Notes under the pieces: generated by a model | Seen by the model: only the letters and a program-made list of their open reading frames with translations | Database searches by the model: none | What the model was told of the DNA's origin: nothing | In this document: one piece after another, positions 7,116-11,894 of the stretch | Position numbering within the stretch: position 1 is the stretch's first letter | Layout of the letters: the number at the start of each line of letters is the position of its first letter | NCBI GenBank assembly: GCA_050012295.1 | Contig: JBEKHL010000044.1 | Location: 1-11,894 of the forward strand | DNA length: 11,894 nucleotides | Direction of reading: 5' to 3' | From: UBA6186 sp050012295 | Lineage (GTDB): Bacteria; Pseudomonadota; Gammaproteobacteria; UBA6186; Azoamicaceae | Made by a program: the position numbers and the translations under genes

Positions 7116-7136
7116 ATTATTTTTCTCGCACTTAAT

Positions 7137-7874
7137 TTATATACTGATAGTCTCTAATTTATAGCCATCTTTATTAAACACTAAAATTTGTGCGGTGTCG
7201 CCCCAACTGCCGAGAACAATTCTAGTGAAAATTTTATTATCAATAGTAAAATTATAAATATTAGGCTTATGTGTATGTCCGTGAATTAAAATTTTAGCAG
7301 TGGAGTGTTGTAAAACGTTCTTCATAGTTAGTTGACAAATGTCATAAATTTTTGGATCTTTATTAGTTTTAAACCTATTTTTACTAATATCCCTTAATTT
7401 TTTAGCAATATTTAATTTTAAATTAATAGGCAATATATTTGCTATACCATAAGCTATAGGATGACGAATTATTTTGCTAAAATACTGATGTCTTTTGTCT
7501 GGAGTAAGCGAGTCGCCATGAGTTAATAGTACTTCATGTCCTTGTATGTTAGTTTGATAAAATCCAGGTAAAATCTTAATATTAGCTTGTTTAGCAAAAT
7601 GGTTGCCTATTAGAAAATCTCTATTGCCATGAATAAAAAAAATAGCGGTTTTATTAGCAGCAGTTTTAAAAATATGTTTAATCTCAGCTAAAAATGGGTT
7701 ATCTAAACGATCATCAATCCAATATTCAAATAAATCTCCTAAAATGTACACAGCTTTGGTATCATTTGGTAGGTTATTAAAAAAATTAGCAAATAACGTA
7801 TAGCTATTGGGGTATTTTTCGTCTAAATGTAGGTCTGAAATGAAAAAAATAGTCATATCGTTAAAAACTGTCAT
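7137..7874 (-). CDS. lpxH: UDP-2,3-diacylglucosamine hydrolase LpxH
   Basis: LpxH removes UMP from UDP-2,3-diacylglucosamine to give lipid X, the fourth step of lipid A synthesis, at the inner membrane surface. The calcineurin-like metal motifs are all present: DLH (D14, H16), GDLFEYW (D47), GNRDF (N84), LTHGDSL (H119, D121) and HGHTH (H198, H200). Length is 245 residues against 240 in E. coli. Two starts are possible, Met1 (7874) and Met7 (7856), neither with a ribosome site. Met7 gives the family-like MTIFFISDLHL start, and it is the ATG kept in the duplicated fragment upstream of gltX, whereas the upstream ATG is not. I therefore suspect 7856 is the true start. It heads the lpxH-HEPN-MNT-mutS run. 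Confidence 0.96.
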   Translation of the reverse strand: MTVFNDMTIFFISDLHLDEKYPNSYTLFANFFNNLPNDTKAVYILGDLFEYWIDDRLDNPFLAEIKHIFKTAANKTAIFFIHGNRDFLIGNHFAKQANIKILPGFYQTNIQGHEVLLTHGDSLTPDKRHQYFSKIIRHPIAYGIANILPINLKLNIAKKLRDISKNRFKTNKDPKIYDICQLTMKNVLQHSTAKILIHGHTHKPNIYNFTIDNKIFTRIVLGSWGDTAQILVFNKDGYKLETISI

Positions 7875-7922
7875 GGTTGCATTAGACTAAATCTTATAAT
7901 ACATTTTGCGAGATAACAATTA
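7838..7922. repeat. Direct repeat copy 1: lpxH 5' end and upstream region
   Basis: This segment covers the first codons of lpxH and its upstream region, ending 6 bases before the stop of the large gene. It matches 10801-10883 in the same orientation with about 9 mismatches and one 2-base gap. The core 7886-7911 is identical over 26 bases to 10847-10872. It probably includes the lpxH promoter, an AT-rich block around 7891-7902, though no well-spaced -35/-10 pair is clear. Confidence 0.9.
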
Positions 7923-7928
7923 TCTTAT

Positions 7929-10523
7929 TTATGGTTTGATATAAAGGCTTTTAGTCAAGGTTTTTCCGTGGCCAGTAAACCAAGAATCTAATATTGTCTG
8001 GTTAAATTGCTCTAAGTTATCTCTATTTGCAGTTTGTTCGGGATTTTCGGTTGATAAACCATTAAATAATTGGATCTGTAAAGATTGAGGAGTTTCATCA
8101 TATAAATCTGCTAGCTTAATATTTATATGTTTAATTTGCTCTATATCATCAGTAGTCAAAGAAGCTTTAACAGAAAATAACCAACGGGCTACATTAAGAC
8201 AGGCACTTCTCAGTGATATTATATTGAATAAAACTAGGATATTGTCAGTATAACTACTTATAGGCATTTGTTCTTTAATAGTATTATTCTGTAATAACAT
8301 TATGTTAACAAATAGATTAATTTTTTCATGAGCGTTTGATATACGGCAACTATTAAAAATAGTTATTAATTGGTCGTATAATAAATTAATAATCGTGACC
8401 ATATTATCTCGTGTTTTTTGATCGGATAATTTTGAGTTAAGAGAGTACATATATACTATATTTGTTGGATTACCAGTGTTATGTGGTATTTCCGGTGTGT
8501 CACTATTAAAAAAAATATTTCTTTTCGAACCCTCGCTTTCGCTTCTTCTTATGATTATTTTAGGCATACCTACACAATAAAAAAATACTAATTGTCCTAA
8601 CGCAAGCAAAATTTCGTTCACATCGCTACGTTTTATTAAATAATCTTTTAAAAAATCAATATCTTTGGACAATAAAGTACGTTTGCGAGCATGTCCGCGG
8701 ACAAAATAAAATAAAGCTGGGTTAAGAGAAGTTAGATTTATAGTATGTGGTTGGGTAAGGCTATAATATGTTAATTTTCCTCCAGAGCTTTTATTGGCTA
8801 AACGTTGAGCTATAGAAAAAAATTGTTGTAATGGTATTTCAGAAACAACTTTTGGTTGATATTCACATACCATTAACATATTGCTTTCATTAACCATAGC
8901 ACCATATTGCAATAATAAATTGATAAAATCATTAATGTTTTTTAAATTAAACATATCAGTAATATAACAACACGCCTTTATTTCAAGCATTTTTTGTTCT
9001 GAATCAACAAATAATAAACTAGGTTGGTTAACAGGTATGCCTTGTTCTAATAACAATTTGAATAATAATAAGTTATTGTGCATTGCCAATATTATTAAAG
9101 TGGTTATTTTTATATGGTATCTTTTATAGCTATCTGGCCCGGTAGCTACGTCTATATTGAATTGCAGGTAACACCTAGTTGTATCTAAAGTGGTGATAAC
9201 AAGTTTATAAAGTGGCGATTGTTTGAACAAAAATGTTAAAATATTAACTATTTTTCTATTGGTTTTCTGGGCTTCGGCATCATTAAGTTGTTGTAAATTT
9301 ATGCCACTTGCTAAAATATCAAGTAATAATTGTTCGTCTATTTTAGATTGCACATGCTCAAAAATTAATTTTACTGCTTCAAAGTCACCATTTAAACAAG
9401 CCTGTTTAAATGCATCATACAATTGCAAGATAATTTGCTTGTTTGTAGCGTAAGTAGTATTTCTTAAATGTAATACAAATTGTCGGATTTTTTCATTTTT
9501 GTGTAATAGATTTTCTTGGTCTAGTAATATACATAAAGATTCATTCTGAATTTTTTCTATAATTTCTTTGATATTAATTAAATCAGTCCATTTTAGAGAA
9601 GGCTTGGCAGAGTAGCTTTCTAATTCTATGGATAATGCTTTAAGTTTATCGATTGGATTTTTTTCTTTAGGTTTTGATAATTTTAGATGTTTAGTTGTAT
9701 CTATCAAACATTCTATTTCGTTATCACTGTCGTCATCTTTTTTTACAGGATTTTTAACTTTTTTACTAGCTTGGTTTTGTGCAAATTCAAGCATTTTTTC
9801 AAAATCTTTTTTTATAAATGTAGCCCTCATATCTTTTTGTTTATCTACTGATAATAAGCGATTGATTTTTTCTATAAGTAAATTAAAATATTCCATAGTT
9901 TTCTTATAATTTTCTAAGTTTTTAACCGTGGAATTATTTAAATATATTTCTCGTTGTTCACATAATTTATCTTCTAGTTTATAAGATTCTTCCATCCAGT
10001 CTGTATATAAACGCTTTTGTTCTTGTAGTAATTTAAATAATATATCGCCAGCAATTTTACTATTTGCTAATAGTAAATCTTGTTTATTTGATGACAAACC
10101 ATATGAAGTGTAAGTGTGTTTTTTTTCGTCGTCAGGATCTGGTGAACATATTTTGGCATCGATATATGGACGCTTTTTGTCATCAAGATAAGTACGTATT
10201 TCTAGAAAATCACGTCCGTTAGTATATGTTTCTTTGTAATGTAAACAATATTCAAAACCAGGATGATGTGGTAATCTAGTTGAAAGATACAAATAATCTA
10301 CTGTGACATGTCTATTATGGTACCTATATCCTTCTCTATTTAAATCAAGATCTTTTTCTGGGGGAGAGGTAATGTCTATAATTATCGCTTTACGAATTAT
10401 ACTACCAGTAGTACTGTCTTTGTGTTCTATAGGTTTTAAATAAGCAGAACAAGATGAAAATACAGGATCTTTTTCTTTGTGTAGACGTACTGCTACATTA
10501 TACAAAAAATTAACTTTAAACAT
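7929..10523 (-). CDS. Large unrecognised protein with ankyrin-like segments; effector candidate
   Basis: I do not recognise this 864-residue protein. It has no signal peptide or clear membrane helix and is predicted to be cytosolic or exported by a non-Sec route. Residues 1-145 look globular, with beta-strand character. Residues 150-250 are helical and charged, coiled-coil-like, followed by a Lys/Asp-rich linker (254-272, with DDDSD). From 365 on, the protein is alpha-helical with degenerate ankyrin-like pieces: AFKQACLNGDFEAVKLIFEH (371-390), LIILAMHNNLLLFKLLLEQG (476-495) and INLLLQYGAMVN (534-545). Such architecture is common among Legionella and Coxiella type IV effectors, but a secretion signal cannot be judged here. 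It has its own promoter (10560-10588) and dyads. It lies between the two copies of a direct repeat separating lpxH from gltX, which suggests later insertion. Base composition is similar to its neighbours. Confidence 0.88.
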   Translation of the reverse strand: MFKVNFLYNVAVRLHKEKDPVFSSCSAYLKPIEHKDSTTGSIIRKAIIIDITSPPEKDLDLNREGYRYHNRHVTVDYLYLSTRLPHHPGFEYCLHYKETYTNGRDFLEIRTYLDDKKRPYIDAKICSPDPDDEKKHTYTSYGLSSNKQDLLLANSKIAGDILFKLLQEQKRLYTDWMEESYKLEDKLCEQREIYLNNSTVKNLENYKKTMEYFNLLIEKINRLLSVDKQKDMRATFIKKDFEKMLEFAQNQASKKVKNPVKKDDDSDNEIECLIDTTKHLKLSKPKEKNPIDKLKALSIELESYSAKPSLKWTDLINIKEIIEKIQNESLCILLDQENLLHKNEKIRQFVLHLRNTTYATNKQIILQLYDAFKQACLNGDFEAVKLIFEHVQSKIDEQLLLDILASGINLQQLNDAEAQKTNRKIVNILTFLFKQSPLYKLVITTLDTTRCYLQFNIDVATGPDSYKRYHIKITTLIILAMHNNLLLFKLLLEQGIPVNQPSLLFVDSEQKMLEIKACCYITDMFNLKNINDFINLLLQYGAMVNESNMLMVCEYQPKVVSEIPLQQFFSIAQRLANKSSGGKLTYYSLTQPHTINLTSLNPALFYFVRGHARKRTLLSKDIDFLKDYLIKRSDVNEILLALGQLVFFYCVGMPKIIIRRSESEGSKRNIFFNSDTPEIPHNTGNPTNIVYMYSLNSKLSDQKTRDNMVTIINLLYDQLITIFNSCRISNAHEKINLFVNIMLLQNNTIKEQMPISSYTDNILVLFNIISLRSACLNVARWLFSVKASLTTDDIEQIKHINIKLADLYDETPQSLQIQLFNGLSTENPEQTANRDNLEQFNQTILDSWFTGHGKTLTKSLYIKP

Positions 10524-10559
10524 TTACAAATATACCCTTGATATTATTTATTTTTGATG

Positions 10560-10588
10560 ATAATAAAGTATTTAGCTAACACAATCAA
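10560..10588 (-). promoter_or_regulatory. Sigma70-type promoter of the large gene
   Basis: On the minus strand, TTGATT (10588-10583) and TATTAT (10565-10560) are 17 bases apart. The predicted start near 10553 gives a leader of about 30 bases to the ATG at 10523. An AAGGG in the leader is a rather distant ribosome site (11-12 bases). Confidence 0.55.
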
Positions 10589-10610
10589 GTGTATATCATG
10601 TTATGTTAGC
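10575..10610. promoter_or_regulatory. Inverted repeat GCTAACA/TGTTAGC around the -35 box
   Basis: Perfect 7-base arms (10575-10581 and 10604-10610) flank 22 bases that contain most of the -35 hexamer and one ATCAAG motif. Placement suggests an operator rather than a terminator, since no T tract follows on either strand. Confidence 0.35.
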
Positions 10611-10707
10611 ATTAAAACTATTGATGGAAATATACTTGATAAGGATTGCAATTGTTTTTTAACCTTTTTTAATAAATATTATTTTTGATCAACTGAAGAA
10701 ACATTGA

Positions 10708-10806
10708 AGAAGACTATACACCTTCTCTTCCGTTGAACAATGGTGTAAAATTTTTGATAAAATTTATACTCAAACCTGCATTAAATCTTGGTTAGAATAT
10801 AAATAA
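10708..10806 (+). pseudogene. Short reading-frame remnant ending in the repeat
   Basis: After an in-frame TGA at 10705, 32 codons read through without an ATG to a TAA at 10804-10806. They contain the protein-like stretch VEQWCKIFDKIYTQTC followed by IKSWLEYK. The frame also continues upstream of the TGA for about 14 codons (IFDQLKKH at its end). The final Lys codon and the stop fall inside repeat copy 2, so any original 3' end would have been lost where this DNA joins the lpxH fragment. QTCIKSW weakly recalls QTILDSW near the C terminus of the adjacent 864-residue protein, but the match is too short to count. No ribosome site; low confidence that this was ever coding. Confidence 0.22.
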
Positions 10807-10883
10807 AAAAAATAGTCATATCGCTAAACTGTAACAGTTGCATTAAACTAAATCTTATAATACATTTTGCGATATAATGATTA
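10801..10883. repeat. Direct repeat copy 2, with an antisense lpxH 5' fragment
   Basis: It matches 7838-7922 in the same orientation. Read on the minus strand, the ATG at 10819-10817 begins MTIFFI exactly like lpxH from Met7, then diverges. This identifies the fragment as the former lpxH 5' end. The other end of the copy runs up to 5 bases before the gltX ATG, so it probably represents the ancestral lpxH-gltX intergenic region. Confidence 0.88.
10856..10878 (+). promoter_or_regulatory. Candidate gltX promoter, two TATAAT boxes
   Basis: TATAAT occurs at 10856-10861 and again at 10873-10878. Neither has a good -35 at 16-18 bases. The second would place the transcript start within a few bases of the ATG at 10888, giving an almost leaderless mRNA. 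The first gives a leader of about 20 bases without a Shine-Dalgarno. Confidence 0.35.
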
Positions 10884-10887
10884 AAGC

Positions 10888-11894
10888 ATGAAATTTATGA
10901 AAGAAGTAAAAAAAATTATAAAAAGTAGATTTGCCCCTAGCCCTACTGGGTTTATGCATATTGGTAATTTGCGTACAGCATTATTTAGTTACTTGTTTGC
11001 TAAAAATCAAAAAGGGGAGTTTTTATTACGTATCGAAGATACCGATCGAGAACGCTCTAAACCAGAATATATAGCTTCTTTACTGGAAGATTTTAGAATT
11101 CTAGGTTTAAATTGGGATGGAGAAATTGTATATCAATCGCAAAGAACAGCTATCTACGAGCGGTTTTACGAAGAGTTATATAGTAAAAATTTAACGTATC
11201 GTTGTTTTTGTTCCGAAGAAAAACTTAATTTAATGCGTAAAGTGCAATTATCTCAGGGATTACCGCCTAGATATGCTGGTACTTGTCTTAATTTACCCAA
11301 AGAAGAAGTTCAAAAAAAACTAGATAACAAAGAATTAGCATGTTGGCGGTTTAAGGTACCTAAAAATATCGTAGTAGAGTTTGACGATTTAATAAAAGGC
11401 AAGCAGACGTTTAATAGTAATGACTTTGGGGATTTTGTGATTAAACGTCAAGATGGAGCATCGTCTTTTATGTTTTGTAGTGTTATCGACGATGTGTTGC
11501 AGGGGGTAACTCATGTATTGCGAGGTGAAGATCATGTTAGTAACACTCCTAGACAATTACTTATTTTACAAGCTGTAGGACTAAAAGCTCCTCAATATGG
11601 GCATTTTTCTTTATTAATTAATGGTGCGGATGGAACACCAAAATTATCTAAAAGAAACGGCAGTCAATCTATACAAGATTTGTTACAAGAAGGATATTTA
11701 CCACAAGCAATATTAAATTATTTAGCCAGATTAGGACATGTCTATACCTCACAAGAAAATCATTTGTTGTCGTTGGAAGAATTATCTTTAAATTTTAATT
11801 TGAAGCATATTAGTTCTAACTCTGCTAAGCATGATATAGGTCATTTAAAATTTTGGCAAAAGCAAGCAATGTTATTAATTAAAGAAGATGAATT
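10888..11894 (+). CDS. gltX: Glutamyl-tRNA synthetase, 3' end outside the window
   Basis: GltX charges tRNA with glutamate; in bacteria lacking GlnRS it may also charge tRNA-Gln. The 335 codons present cover the class I catalytic domain and the start of the anticodon-binding part. Family bacterial proteins are about 450-500 residues, so roughly a quarter is missing. Motifs: RFAPSPTG (14-21) with HIGN (24-27) as the HIGH box, LRIEDTDRERS (47-57), LRGEDHVSNTPRQ (211-223) and KLSKRNG (252-258) as the KMSKS box. The zinc-type segment has C106-x-C108 and C133, but the fourth ligand position, His two residues after the third Cys in E. coli, is Asn135 here. The start may be 10888 or 10897; neither has a ribosome site. 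It is divergent from the large gene and carries the duplicated lpxH upstream region. Confidence 0.96.
   Translation, partial: MKFMKEVKKIIKSRFAPSPTGFMHIGNLRTALFSYLFAKNQKGEFLLRIEDTDRERSKPEYIASLLEDFRILGLNWDGEIVYQSQRTAIYERFYEELYSKNLTYRCFCSEEKLNLMRKVQLSQGLPPRYAGTCLNLPKEEVQKKLDNKELACWRFKVPKNIVVEFDDLIKGKQTFNSNDFGDFVIKRQDGASSFMFCSVIDDVLQGVTHVLRGEDHVSNTPRQLLILQAVGLKAPQYGHFSLLINGADGTPKLSKRNGSQSIQDLLQEGYLPQAILNYLARLGHVYTSQENHLLSLEELSLNFNLKHISSNSAKHDIGHLKFWQKQAMLLIKEDE

Larger units (their letters stand above)
10530..10640. repeat. Three copies of an ATCAAG(n)TATAT motif upstream of the large gene
   Basis: The motif appears at 10530-10542 (minus strand, ATCAAGGGTATAT), 10584-10596 (plus strand, ATCAAGTGTATAT) and 10630-10640 (minus strand, ATCAAGTATAT). 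The first two match at 12 of 13 positions in inverted orientation. One copy sits on the -35 box and one lies between the predicted transcript start and the ATG. They look like binding sites for a regulator. Confidence 0.4.
10524..10887. other. 364-base intergenic region between the large gene and gltX
   Basis: This is the only long gene-free stretch. From left to right it holds the promoter and dyads of the large gene (to about 10640), an AT-rich section with T runs at 10655-10670 but no convincing hairpin, the broken reading frame (10681-10806), and repeat copy 2 leading into gltX. I see no RNA gene in it. Confidence 0.7.

Noticed and set aside
7843..7849. Seven-base homopolymer near the lpxH start as a phase-variation switch
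   Set aside because: Runs of this length are common in AT-rich coding DNA, and switching off lipid A synthesis would be expected to be costly.
9223..9909. Plus-strand open frames at 9223-9453 and 9628-9909
   Set aside because: Both are antisense to the 864-residue gene, Ser/Phe-rich as expected of reversed Lys/Glu-rich coding sequence.
7838..10883. Insertion sequence or composite transposon
   Set aside because: No transposase gene, no terminal inverted repeats, and the duplicated flank is far longer than known target duplications.
1..11894. CRISPR arrays, tRNA or rRNA genes
   Set aside because: No regularly spaced repeats and no tRNA- or rRNA-like sequence were seen on either strand.

Overview
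The window is AT-rich DNA with compact gene spacing. It mixes conserved housekeeping genes (mutS, lpxH, gltX) with toxin-antitoxin modules, unrecognised membrane proteins and one very large effector-like protein. LpxH-type lipid A synthesis together with low GC, ankyrin-like segments and accessory toxin-antitoxin genes suggests a host-associated, possibly intracellular gammaproteobacterium of the Legionellales/Rickettsiella kind. That placement is inference; no rRNA or other decisive marker is present.

Layout: (1) 1-959 (+), the 3' part of an unrecognised protein with a two-copy Trp/Arg-rich motif and a Cys-containing, probably beta-rich, C-terminal half. (2) 1058-2107 (+), a membrane protein joining a DUF805 region, a GWNWG-type segment and a Coa1-like C-terminal domain. 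(3) 2158-3134 (-), two translationally coupled zinc-ribbon membrane proteins with a good sigma70-type promoter. (4) 3272-3886 (+), a HigB/HigA toxin-antitoxin pair, divergent from the zinc-ribbon pair and with its own dyad operator candidate. (5) 7874-3949 (-), a tight same-strand run lpxH, HEPN toxin (HepT-like), MNT antitoxin (MntA-like), mutS. (6) 10523-7929 (-), an 864-residue unrecognised protein with degenerate ankyrin-like segments and its own promoter. (7) 10888-11894 (+), the first 335 codons of gltX, cut by the window end.

The most informative structure is a direct repeat of about 85 bp. The sequence between lpxH and the large gene (7838-7922) recurs immediately upstream of gltX (10801-10883), and the second copy still carries the first six codons of lpxH in antisense. 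The simplest reading is that lpxH and gltX were once divergent neighbours sharing one intergenic region. A segment of about 2.9 kb carrying the large gene, and next to it a short broken reading frame, then entered between them, duplicating the intergenic region so that both genes kept upstream sequence.

mutS is bracketed by two toxin-antitoxin modules: HigBA converges on its 3' end, and HEPN-MNT lies directly upstream in its operon. The MutS protein has all catalytic motifs but lacks the C-terminal tetramerisation tail of the E. coli protein.
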